A DNA stretch of 64,000 nt from assembly GCA_048013815.1 (NCBI GenBank), contig CM106585.1, forward strand, positions 21,762,001 through 21,826,000. The letters run 5' to 3'. Source of the DNA: Setoptus koraiensis (taxonomy: Eukaryota > Arthropoda). A program made the translations under genes and the position numbers. The notes under the pieces are model-generated. The model saw nothing but the letters and a program-made list of their open reading frames with translations, was not told where the DNA came from and did not search any database. Below, piece by piece: positions 50,901 to 59,920 of this stretch (position 1 is its first letter; the number at the start of each line of letters is the position of its first letter).

Positions 50901-51694
50901 TTTCTGTCTACTTATCCTTATTTTATTCTTTAGATGAGATCTATCTTCGCAACTACGACTATAATGAGCAGCTCATCAATTTGGAAGATTTGATGAGGGA
51001 AAACTTGGATAGATTGAAGCCTCTGAAATACTTCGAACCTGGAATCATCTGCCTGGCTAAATTTGATGAGCCATATAGCCCTATCAATAGATGTAGGATA
51101 AACTCATCACTTAGTACCAAGGGTAGATACAGAGTTTTTTGCGTTGACCATGGTGATTACAAGGAAGTCGGCGAAAAGGACTTGTTCCAGTGCGACAAGT
51201 CATACATCACTCGCCTTCCTTTTCAAGCTATAAGGGTGGGATTGTATGGTGTCGTAGATAATGAGCCACTATGCGATAGCGATCAATTGTATTTATCAAA
51301 TCTAGCTTATGACTTGACTAGGGACAAAAACGACAATTTGATAAAATTGAAGTGTTTTGTTCGAAAAGAAGATGGAGGCTACAAAGTAGAACTTTTTTAT
51401 CCCACGAATAATTTTGAAGCGTACGCTCCTTTGGTGGTACAATTTGAGAAAAATGGATTGATTTTCAAACCTAGTTGTTCCCGTGATTTATTGCATCCAG
51501 ATTCATTAAGTAACGATCCAACAAACGTTAGTGTTTTTTTCTATGACCATGTATTAACTATAGTGACGGAAATAGCGAAAGAGACTTTATCAGCCATCAA
51601 GAAAGAGAGGGATGATTCGCTAAAGGAGACGGTACCTAAAAGTAAAGGTCGTAGACAGAGAGTTCTACAGACATTGGCGAAAAAAAGGCTATAA
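47996..51694 (+). CDS. TDRD12/Yb-like Tudor-domain RNA helicase (piRNA pathway)
   Basis: A single open frame of 1232 residues. The N-terminal two thirds is a DEAD-type RNA helicase core: a Q-motif-like YPFPLQ (145-150), Walker A GPKKSGKT (168-175), a STPR motif (about 344-347), and a degenerate motif II, DDLD (369-372), in place of DEAD. An acidic, Asn-rich insert separates motif I from the next motif (about 200-290). A CCCH-type zinc-finger-like segment follows (CWRFAALGIC...CPFRH, about 630-660). Then come two extended Tudor domains, with cores KVSHIDYG (about 820) and VFCVDHGDY (about 1050). This helicase - zinc finger - double Tudor plan matches TDRD12 of vertebrates and Yb/BoYb/SoYb of flies, germline or gonadal factors in piRNA production in perinuclear or Yb bodies. 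The altered motif II suggests weak or no ATP hydrolysis despite an intact P-loop. The tail is basic (RRQRVLQTLAKKRL). No introns are seen. Confidence 0.85.
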   Translation: MEAEDKPFDGLAPFGPNNAASTEERIIQLEEGINADLQRNEADQGPLLLYDVLPPVLPEAGDCIASKYQCKTIKPPTELLEDEELFGLRSKYRNELSYQSQYQNVDCITFAVKHFCDNQTYESIKRLTKYDTRLNSMADATSIRYPFPLQIHCWPQMDSAKWPLLCVGPKKSGKTICYVFYIMCCSINGTIPKNLDSDNVAITQESTSGIQSVCDLEHTLNRLDIQRNSTGISSEEEDSDGEDYNKIDEKYARLNNNNNENIPNAYDSLEEIESNHNASTFMSCKPSYFIVCPTTRDAGYVSRSFKEFTACAQGAPGPKVACLSEHDDPDSSILALNGCDVLISTPRLLVTYLLKKCISLAGCKKFIIDDLDRTLRLHNTETSKIVKILVAFSNISLIEGVNSDSERPPNFQWVLFAEKWTNLVKIFTETILVQPNIIFASTLEAALYSNTRFEVENCASYQAKLTHLETILDVNEKSGQRIGIVCSSQEMAKSLNDQLKKDGYHTSLVESNRVEAAINPHNKRLSMLKTKRPFYVLSDSSLDQSVEQLNSLNCLIHYDLPKKSRSEFDNRFKVMSQSIKSSTPTTTYILLSTEDSKQAQDLCDAMTRSQNISNSSKCELKSLRLKYPRQLCWRFAALGICRLEMLHKSDLSGSSCPFRHVIASPEIPRNSDVTSFDYLSNINSSVQLRIIITHVISPSEFYFRAEAYRTFNDASGDWTLLRRRYSIEDMEAVLYQFKNSPSGSLSLEALDRDKIYGFYSREERKVHRVRCIDKDGDWYLAVGIHQNNGIENLAGNFQGRRLNTLQVKVSHIDYGHRSHIYVKNLFELPENISKVPPLTFRGFNVGIKPPADEPDWPYRSTKFFYDNIVVPNIYHVTAWTRLIKENTFWLEKLQVKRYLENISRQSDCNLFVTKEPNQVLIEAHLAEKNLQISQFLMPSSYLETLSKWHSIKLDELATNAFLRTDQIVVSVYLSLFYSLDEIYLRNYDYNEQLINLEDLMRENLDRLKPLKYFEPGIICLAKFDEPYSPINRCRINSSLSTKGRYRVFCVDHGDYKEVGEKDLFQCDKSYITRLPFQAIRVGLYGVVDNEPLCDSDQLYLSNLAYDLTRDKNDNLIKLKCFVRKEDGGYKVELFYPTNNFEAYAPLVVQFEKNGLIFKPSCSRDLLHPDSLSNDPTNVSVFFYDHVLTIVTEIAKETLSAIKKERDDSLKETVPKSKGRRQRVLQTLAKKRL

Positions 51695-51999
51695 ATACAA
51701 AAGAACAATATTCCTCCGAACACATTCCTCACCACTACATATGTATGCAAGTTAAAATTATAATACTATTTTATATTCCTGATTACTTATGTTTTGTTTT
51801 AGACTGACGGTGATAAAAACCTGTGACCAACGCGAACCTCTCGCTCAGAGACTTCATACGTTTTTAAAAACAATAACATACATTTTTATAATGTGGGCTA
51901 TTGTGTCGTCAGCTGACCAGATAATATAAACGTATAATGGTTTTGACATTATTGGCGAAATTGCTTTACGACTCTCACTAATTTATAATACATAGTAAA

Positions 52000-52005
52000 A
52001 ATAAA
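52000..52005 (+). terminator. Candidate poly(A) signal for the Tudor-helicase gene
   Basis: AATAAA lies 306 bp after the stop codon and only 25 bp before the next gene's start codon, so the two transcription units nearly touch or overlap. Confidence 0.4.
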
Positions 52006-52029
52006 GCCATAAATATCCATCGATAGAAA

Positions 52030-52659
52030 ATGTCGCTTAGAAAGTTATGGATAATATCAATTGATGATTCCAAGACGGTTTACACGCGTCTATTCTCAAG
52101 CATTGAATTATTAGCTCTCAAAAGGAACGCACTGCCTGTCGAAGTATTTGATGATGGCACGTTTGTGGATAGAATATCAAGACTTCTATCTGTAGGAAAA
52201 CACCAGAGCTTGGATGATGTTCATCTGGATTGTAAAACCCTAAACCAGCTACCGGTTCTCAGAGTGACAGACGATATCGGTAGAAGTCTTTGGCCTGTGC
52301 TAATAGTACAACAAGATAGATTATTATTCTGTGGCCTGCCACTTATACAAAACCAATCTAGTCAATTGATTATAGATGAACCAGGTGTAACTGAGGCTTT
52401 AGTAACATTACAAAGTTTGATTGCATATTATGTGTCCGAGAAGGTACGTAATGGTGATATTTCGGTTATTAAACAAGGTGACCACGCTAACCATGTTACT
52501 TATTCGATTCAGCAAGAACACTAATGCTCATTTGCATGTTATTCTAATTTACTTGTTCGTTCCCTCGTGTAGCAGCTCTCATCTTTGGAGTCATTTATCA
52601 CAAGTAAAATGCCGTTTGGTAAATTGTTATCCGAGTTAATCTCTACCAAAACAGTTTGA
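52030..52659 (+). CDS. AP-5 complex mu subunit-like protein, N-terminal domain only
   Basis: Two exons, 52030-52443 and 52573-52659, join in phase 0 (GAGAAG|GTACGT ... CGTGTAG|CAG), giving 166 residues. The N-terminus (LRKLWIISID), the middle block SLWPVLIVQQDRLLFCGLPL, and the second-exon FITSKMPFGKLL line up from memory with AP5M1: AVWLISHEP, LWPVVAFLKNDMIYACVPLV and LLLQACPFGTLL. This is the longin-like N-terminal domain that packs into the AP-5 late-endosomal sorting adaptor. AP5M1 should continue about 300 more residues into a mu-homology domain. Here a TGA follows and an AATAAA lies 46 bp later (52705), with the next gene beginning at 53089, so there is no room for it. Either the gene is truly shortened, or further exons were missed through a sequence error: another frame near 52735 reads LDENL, like the next AP5M1 block. 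The alternative acceptor 3 bp later (52576) only drops one residue. Confidence 0.6.
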
Positions 52660-52704
52660 TACGCCTTGTAATATTGATTGAGTAAGAACTGTAATAATCT
52701 CGCC

Positions 52705-52710
52705 AATAAA
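52705..52710 (+). terminator. Poly(A) signal AATAAA after the AP-5 mu-like gene
   Basis: Canonical AATAAA 46 bp after the TGA at 52657-52659. It supports transcript termination here and therefore a short protein. Confidence 0.5.
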
Positions 52711-53088
52711 GTAAATTTGGTGCACCACATTGTTAGTTCTAATGCACTTGATGAAAATCTATGCTGCCAGAGGGAGTAAAAGGTAGCAGCCAATAGGCTC
52801 GTGCTACGAGCCATTCAGTATAGCGTGCAATTTGTTTAGTGGTGACGAGTTTATCACAAGGATGCTGAGCTGTTGAGACAAGAATGAAGCATGTGTTTTT
52901 ACATAAATATACTACCATTAGTTTTCATATAGCAGATATTAACCCCAATTATTTTGAGGTATTCACCTTATAGATTGGTTTTACATCCCTATTATCTTCA
53001 ACTATACCAACGACGAAGCAATCACAATCAATCGAGAGAAAAAATATCTCAATCTTAGAATTGAACAGATTCACAATAATTCATCGAG
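52711..53088. other. Intergenic, promoter/5' UTR of the dehydrogenase gene
   Basis: AT-rich, no gene recognised. The minus-strand frame 52539-52814 overlaps the AP-5 mu-like second exon and has no recognisable content. Confidence 0.4.
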
Positions 53089-53979
53089 ATGACAGCAGTT
53101 AACGAAAAAGTAGTCTTGGTAACAGGATCTAGTGCCGGAATTGGCGAGGCCACTGTTTTGGAGTTTGCCCGTTTGGGCTACAAGGTTGTTGTGCACGGAA
53201 CAAATGAAGACAGAATCAATTCTGTGGCTGACGAATGTGAAAAATTATCACCACACAGTTACAAGGTAACACATCTCGGTAATGACCATTAATTCTAGCC
53301 ACATAGCCAGATACATTATAATTTACAAGCTGCATTTATACTATGCCCATCTTCCATACAGCCCCTGAAAGTAGTGGCCGATCTCAGCAATGAAGCGCTT
53401 GTGCGACAGCTTTTGGAGAAAACTATTGAAAAGTATGGACGTCTCGACGTTCTAGTCAATAACCATGGCTTATACAGAGGATTCAACTTACAAGATGAAA
53501 ACGCCTATGAGAGATATCGACACTTGATGACAATTAATATGGATTCAGTGGTCTTATTAACATCGTTGGCAATTCCACATTTGTTGCAAACAAAAGGAAA
53601 CATTGTCAATGTTTCATCAACAGGTCATCAAAAGCCGTTAGACAAAGGATTTGCCTATTGCTCGGCCAAAGCCGCTCTTACCATGTTCACTAAGTCACTG
53701 GCCATTGAACTGGCACCGCACGTCCGCGTCAACTCCGTGTCCCCCGGACCCGTGGCCACACTAATGCCAACCAGAAGTGGCATGCCGACGGACGTCTTCA
53801 GCAAAATGGTTGGAAGTGCCTGTCTCACTGGACGGGTCGGTGAACCAGAAGAAATAGCCAATCCAATTGTATTTCTTGCCTCAAGTCAAGCCTCTTTTAT
53901 TACCGGAACAGATCTTGGTGTTGATGGTGGCTGCATAATCAAGCCATCAGGCGCCACAATGAACGTTCAGAAAAAATGA
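53089..53979 (+). CDS. Short-chain dehydrogenase/reductase (classical SDR, FabG-like)
   Basis: Two exons, 53089-53265 and 53362-53979, join in phase 0 across a 96-bp intron (TACAAG|GTAACA ... CATACAG|CCC), giving 264 residues, usual for classical SDRs. The Rossmann cofactor motif TGSSAGIG spans residues 12-19, NNHG is at 92-95, and the catalytic set Asn118 (TINMDSV), Ser145 (VNVSSTG), Tyr158 and Lys162 (YCSAK) is complete. SPGPVAT follows the catalytic strand and the C-terminus ends with the typical FITGTDLGVDGG. It should be an active NAD(P)-dependent oxidoreductase of the cytosol or an organelle. The substrate cannot be told from sequence. There is no clear targeting peptide. If the intron were retained, the first frame would stop at 53292. 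Confidence 0.92.
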
Positions 53980-54157
53980 TGCAATATCAAAACTCTTTTG
54001 ATGTTGATGCAAATTTGAAGATACTAAGAAAAGAACAGGAGAGAAGGAAACGTTGTAAATTCTGAAACAATTATAGTTGAGGTGCCTTTATCTATCTTCA
54101 CCATCCACAATGGTATTTACCCGTTCAGATAACAAGTCCAAGAAATTCGGCAACAAA

Positions 54158-55543
54158 TCATAATTCTATATTTCTACTCAAAATTAATCGTAAACAAGCA
54201 GTGTAGAGTATCGATAATATAATTGATTGGCTAACAATCCAGCACGGACGCTCTCGTGGCGAGCTGCTTCGCACACAGAACTCGTCTCTCTCGAAAACTA
54301 TAATTTCTTGTCCTTTTAAATGAGTTGGTGAGCTACATCTAACCCCTGATATGTGCGTTCTGGCAATCCACTCGAAAAATGGGGATGAACTAAACTCGCA
54401 ACTGCAATTGATCCTATTCATTGCCAGCTCTCTAAGATTCAAAAGAGGTTCTAGTTTCTCTGGTAGATCATTCTCTTGTGTGTCGATAACGATGTCGTTG
54501 TCAGATAAATCTAGCACCGCTAGTTGAGCCAAGTTTTTTACTGCCATAGGGAACCTGTTGAATCTATTGTTCCTAAGACACAAAATTCTAGATTCGTTAT
54601 GATGGATGATGAAGATATAATGTTGATGTAATCTCAGATACGTTCATTCAAATATTACATTTGGTTATCTAGAGTGAAGAAATAGTTGATTGAATTGATA
54701 AAATGCTACTCACTCGAGCGAATCATCTAAGTTATGAAAGGCATCGCCATCCAATGAGGCTATCTCATCGTTGTCTAGTCGCAATTCCTTTAATGACTGC
54801 ATCTCTTGAAAGAAGTTTTGGGGAATATTTGAGATCTTTTCATTGCGAATCTCGAGTCTATAGTCAATAAATGATTTGGATGAAGGCAACGATAATGACT
54901 GATGATTGGCACGTTCAGTGTTAGGAAAAATTCATAGTTGCGTGGGGAAAATTTTACATACTCACATGGTCAAGTTATTCAAAGATTCACTTCCTTCTTT
55001 TAACACCTCCAAATCAATTGATGTATTGGAAATAATCATTCTATGCAACTCGTGCGAGCCCTGAGGCAAATTAGCCAAAGCACTCAAATTGGAATCTTTC
55101 ACTATTAAACTCGTAATATGCTGACCAGTTAACTCAATGTAATGAAATTGTTCGTGTAGTCGTTCGGCATTGATTGCTTGGCATTCTAGTCCAATAGATG
55201 GCCAAAGACCAGCTATAACAAGATTAGGCGATGCAGGATTAAGTGATGGTTGTTGTTGCTGCTGTTGGGTCGGAGAAATACTTCTTGCAACATGATCTGT
55301 TATGGTGACGGTTTTATTATTATTGCTGTTATTTGCTAATAACTGTTGATGATTTTGAACTATTGGTGCTGTTATATTTGGCACAATTATATTGTTCTGT
55401 TCATCAAAATAAGTAAATTTGCAACCATCAACTTCATATATCACCGGTATGGTTTGCATATAAACTCCATTATACCGGTAGTAGATTAATAGTACTAATA
55501 CACCAAACAGACTTGAATCAAAATATTGCTTGTAGGGTGACAT
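54158..55543 (-). CDS. Secreted or membrane leucine-rich-repeat protein with C-terminal Cys cap
   Basis: Three exons on the minus strand, 55543-54966, 54857-54714 and 54587-54158, join in phase 2 at both junctions. The introns of 108 and 126 bp have donors GTGAGTA and GTGAGTAG and acceptors ending TATAG and TCTAG. The product is 383 residues. It opens with an N-terminal signal or anchor (SLFGVLVLLIYY), then a Gln-rich linker. LRRs follow across the exon joins (LEIRNEKISNIPQNFF, LKELRLDNDEIASLDGDAF, ILCLRNNRFNRFP, LAVLDLSDNDI). An LRRCT-like cap (NCSCEF...CSSP...EFC) and a hydrophobic C-terminus (IVSQSIILSILYTACL) complete it, suggesting a membrane or GPI anchor. The continuity of LRR consensus over both introns supports the model. 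It is probably an extracellular protein-binding molecule; partner and orthologue are unknown. It is convergent with the SDR gene, 178 bp apart. Confidence 0.8.
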
Positions 55544-57239
55544 TAGTTGCAGATGGTAATTATTACTATAGCATATAATTTATACTTGTTTCATCTATTG
55601 TCTACAAAAAATTCTTCCTACCACACAAAGAAATGTAATTCATCAATAGAGGTTCATAAATTATTGAGGTTATTTTAGGTTATCGACTGAATAGGTTCAA
55701 CAATTCAAGATTTCAGACCAATCAAAACTAAACTAATCATACTTGAAACGTATATCTAGAAACTTAGCCTCAACACAGTATACCGGAGCTATCAACAAAA
55801 CTATTTTATTTTGATGTATCAGTTTCTGATAGCAAGCTCATATGCATGTACAGTAAATATCAAGATTGATTGCGGAAAGACAGCACAAATGTTGTTGGGT
55901 GTATCTGTCGATTAAAGTCATGACTGGCTTTATTCATATCTACTTGGATGATCTTTCAACAACGATTGACACTAAATTATCTTAGAATTTATCCCCAAGC
56001 TTTCGCTAGATGGATCTTCTCAAATGGATTTTCCATCTGAGGAATGAAATAATTTTATGTTGATTGACACGATCATTTCTTTCGAATAACTATCTCACAA
56101 TAGTTGTTTATTTTGATCGTCAACTAAAGGTTGTCATTTCAGTTTCGGTTGACATAGTCGGTGTTGGTCTTTTGCAACTGACTAGATCAAGATCAAGACA
56201 TGTTGTTCACAGCTCCAATTCAGTGTGCTTAGTCAAGATTTTAATCTAGCTTAAACAATCACTACATTGTTTACTACTCAATCTCCATTTATCTATTATC
56301 ATACGACAAGTGTTTATTAGAGCCCTTTAATCTTGATAAATCGTTGCACAGACCTGAAATTCTCACACAAGATTATGAAAACTGTATGATAATATTCACC
56401 AGTAATGGTAAACTACGAGACGATTGCGTCATACTTTTGTTCGTCTTTCAAAAGATCGCTGGTAGTATAGTAACTATGATAGCATCAACGCCACCTAAAC
56501 AACAGGCACCGAGATACCGACAACAAATAACAAGAGCTCAAGATTGTTAGAGGTTGTTAAATTGATTCATATAAATCAGTGCCACAAGTGAATTAAATTT
56601 TTCTCCGAAAAAACAATCAATTGGTCTGGTAGTATCGTGCATTATGCGTTGTTTGTGATGCGAGTCTGGCGAAGTTCATTGGTGATCGCCATTTGAATTA
56701 TTTGTAGTTTCAAAATGCTAGACACGAATGGTGGTGGATAATGTTTCAAACACAGCAAATAATGAATGATGATATTATCTGGTTAGAAAGCTTTGGAGAA
56801 GATATAAAAACAAATTAAAACGGATGCTTGGAATGGCCTTGAGAAGCAGACATAAACATCATCGCATGAAATTTGTTGTTTATGCATTTGAGGAACAAAC
56901 AGGATCGGTTGGTAGAATCAACAAGCGCTTGTATATTTGATAGTGATGATGAATAACGATTAAAGCGTCAAAAGCAATTATTTCGCCACTATAGTGATAT
57001 ATGTAGTACAATTGATTTAGACAAACATGGACCGCATTCCTTGCATTGTTACAACTAGGGCATCAATTGCCTCATTACATAACACTGACACTTAAAACAT
57101 GAGAATGTCTTTTAGAAAAACTATCATCATCATTAACATTGACGTCACGTCTGCCATTGCTGCTGTTTTAATAGATGAAAGGGCTCACAAGTCAGACAAA
57201 CAAACAAAAGCAAACAAGTGTCGCTGACTAAATTGGCAA
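55544..57239. other. Intergenic, no supported gene
   Basis: AT-rich. It presumably contains the promoter of the minus-strand LRR gene at its left end. Open frames at 56064-56249 and 56344-56550 are short and featureless. Confidence 0.4.
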
Positions 57240-57740
57240 CGTTAACCCTTGCCTAAGCCGTCGTTTTGGCGGTAGCGCGCCAACCGGCAGCATCGCCGCC
57301 AGCAACAACAACGACATCCAACCATGTCAGCAACACAGTCGTGGCAGCAACAGCAACAACCACTCCCAGCACTTCCGCCGCGGACGGCGCACTATTAGAC
57401 CGGGCGGGCGGGCGGGTGCTTGCAGACTCAATTCTCGTTCTTTCCCCTTCGCACAATGGAAATTCCACAGCAAACAAAAGCGATCACCTCTAATTGCGTT
57501 GTTGTAAATCTCTGTGTGTGTGTGTGTGTGTGTGTGTGCAGTTCGCAAGTCAGTGCGAACAGAGAGACTCACCCCTTTGCTCCCTTACGCAATCAGCTGT
57601 GATGTTCGTGTCCCCCCTCGGTACGGGCGCTACGCGTGTTCCGGTGGGAGACTGCCGGGGCTGGGAGATTTGGGAGGATAGGAGATCATGGGAAAGGGGT
57701 GGTTTTGGAACAGCACAGAACACTGGAGAATAAAAATTGG
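57240..57740. promoter_or_regulatory. GC-rich, CpG-bearing segment upstream of the METTL27-like gene
   Basis: About 500 bp of locally GC-rich sequence (GCCGTC, CGCGCC, GGGCGGGCGGGCGGG near 57402) in an AT-rich setting. It includes a (GT)n run at about 57513-57538. It ends 260 bp before the ATG of the methyltransferase gene. Position and composition suggest a promoter region. Overlapping frames on both strands (57266-57493 plus, 57253-57477 minus) make a coding role unlikely. No TATA or initiator could be chosen with confidence. Confidence 0.35.
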
Positions 57741-57999
57741 AAGCGAGCTGGCCCGGCCCGTCTTCGTTAGCGAGAACGAAATATTGCTGTCATTGCTGCT
57801 GTCGCCATTACAACCATTGTAACCGCTGTCATCATTGCTACTCACATCATTGCTACTATTATCATCATCATCATCGTTATTGTCGCCACCGCCATTTACA
57901 CAAAATAAATAAATTTACCAGCGAGCTTGCCCGGTGCATCTCCATTAGTCACAAAGAAACAGTAATTAATCAGCATTACAATCAGCAAATCCGAATACA

Positions 58000-59048
58000 A
58001 TGGCCAAATCAGAAGCCTCCGAGAAATTGGCGAACGTCATTGGTTCTCAAGATAGAAAATGTATTAACAAACAATACAATGAGTGGGCGGACACCTACGA
58101 ACAAGTAAGCTGATGATTCCGTGCAAGCGGATGCTCACCGGCAAAACAAAAACTACACTAAAATTTCACAAATTTCCCCAAATTTGCTCTCCTACCATGT
58201 GTGTCAATTCTACTAACCGCCAATTTGTTTTTGCACACAGGACATGGCCACAGTATCATACATCGGCCCAAAGAAGCTGCTAGAATTCCTGGACAAACTC
58301 GGCATACCTAAAGATGGCAAAATCTTGGACGTTTGCTCTGGCACAGGTAAGTGTCAAGCGGTAATCAGTGCTCTTGCATGATTATGTAAATTTACAATTG
58401 CCAAAATAATGCCCGTCGATGGCTCACTTGTACTCTCAATATCACCAACGACCACACCATTTTAGGCGCCCTCGGCAGGGAACTCGTCAAGCATGGCTAC
58501 TCGCACCTGCACGCTATTGATGGCGCCCAAGAGATGCTTGCCAAGGCAAAAGCGGAAAACAACTACGAGAGCTACACTCACTTGCTATTTGAGCCAGGCA
58601 CCAAACTTCCTTTCGAAGACAACGAATTCGACGCTGTTCTATTAGCTGGCGCTTTTGCGCCTGGTCACCTGCCGATAGTGGCCCTCGAGGAGATTGTTCG
58701 AATAAGCAAAAAAGGTAAGTCGCAAGTTGTTATAAGCCATTCAGTGACTGAAATTTCCGTCCTGCCGTTAGTCATTCTAATCGCTACTCAATGTACGATT
58801 GTTTCATCAATGCTTAATACCTCATTAATGGTTATTCTCCAGGTGCTGTCGTGGCGTGGATAAGCTGCGATCCCCTCCATTATCAGGATATGGATGAACA
58901 GTACGCAGACAATGGCTTCCATAAGCTTCTCGATAGCATTAAAGCAAGAGGTTTGTGGAAGGAGCGAGATGGTTTTCCCATCAGAGTGCCCTACATTGAA
59001 TATAGCGACGGCTATGTGATGGCATTCGACATAACCAAAGGAGAATAA
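58000..59048 (+). CDS. METTL27 (WBSCR27)-like SAM-dependent methyltransferase
   Basis: Four exons, 58000-58104, 58241-58346, 58466-58714 and 58843-59048, all with GT-AG introns (136, 119 and 128 bp) and matching phases, give 221 residues. The N-terminal YNEWADTYEQDMATVSY closely follows the YDRWAPDYDQDVATLLY signature of METTL27 proteins. SAM-binding motif I is ILDVCSGTG (63-71), split by an intron. The acidic motif II (AIDGAQEML) and motif IV (FDAVLLAGAF) follow. The fold is a class I methyltransferase, probably soluble in cytosol or nucleus. The substrate of this family is not established as far as I know. The protein is near the family's normal length and looks intact. Introns fall in conserved blocks, so a processed copy is excluded. 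Confidence 0.9.
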
Positions 59049-59920
59049 GGCGCTAACATGATGACCAATCATCATCAACATTATCGCATACGGTGATGAT
59101 AGATAGACAAACGAAACGAAAATTGATTTAGGTGCGCGATTAATGAAAACGTATTATTAAACTGTAGAAGTCTCTCTACCTTACATCGATAAGGATAATA
59201 AAGGATTTCCGGCCTCAAAGGCTAATCTAGACATCGATGCGTCCATTATATAACTGTCTGTTAGTGATATCTTCCCTCACAACAACCACTGATATTCGTT
59301 GCAATAAGTCCAACGTTGCACTATCGCTGCATCTCATTTTTCTGCTTCGTTGCGATTAGTGTGCTAGAAAAAACGTTTTTGACGCGTATATTCAATGTAT
59401 AAAATTTTCTGTCACTTTTTGCAAAAGTGTTTTGAACCACTTTTGTATTAGAGTCACTTTAGTACAGTGCGAGAAGTGGAGAACAGTTCGAGTTCTCTCC
59501 AGCACATTGTCACCCGCAAAATTGTCCATTGTGATAATGGCATTATCAGTGATAATTTATCACATTTAAACGGAGCGCCTAGCTAAACTACGTTTGTTAC
59601 GCCATCTGCCCATTCAGGGCGTAGATGTGGCGCGCAAAACTTGTGTTGCCTTCCAATGTTACATTCTTCCCTAAATCAATATCTATATTCGTGTGGTTGA
59701 TTAGTCATGGATTTCTCATGATCGGATCACTGATTGACTTTTTAGATAAGGTGGAACTCCAACCTGGAAATGATTGTAAAAATCATCTAAATAGTGATTG
59801 TTGGTGGAAAATCACTCGTCGCAACCATTTCATTTTGCCAGATCGCACATTTTCATGTGCGACCAGTAGAAATACATAAGTATGAATAATAATGAATATG
59901 GTCTCGGATTGAAAGCCAAT
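59049..59920. other. 3' UTR, intergenic and promoter of the next gene
   Basis: A poly(A) signal AATAAA lies at 59197-59202, 149 bp after the METTL27-like stop. The remainder is AT-rich with no exon recognised. The frame at 59625-59879 has no convincing features. Confidence 0.45.

Noticed and set aside
57266-57493. 75-codon Ala/Thr-rich frame before the methyltransferase gene
   Set aside because: Open on both strands in a GC-rich segment; more likely promoter DNA.
59625-59879. 84-codon frame as a possible first exon of the LolA-like gene
   Set aside because: A better signal-peptide exon starts at 59921 with matching phase; this frame has no suitable donor that I could see.
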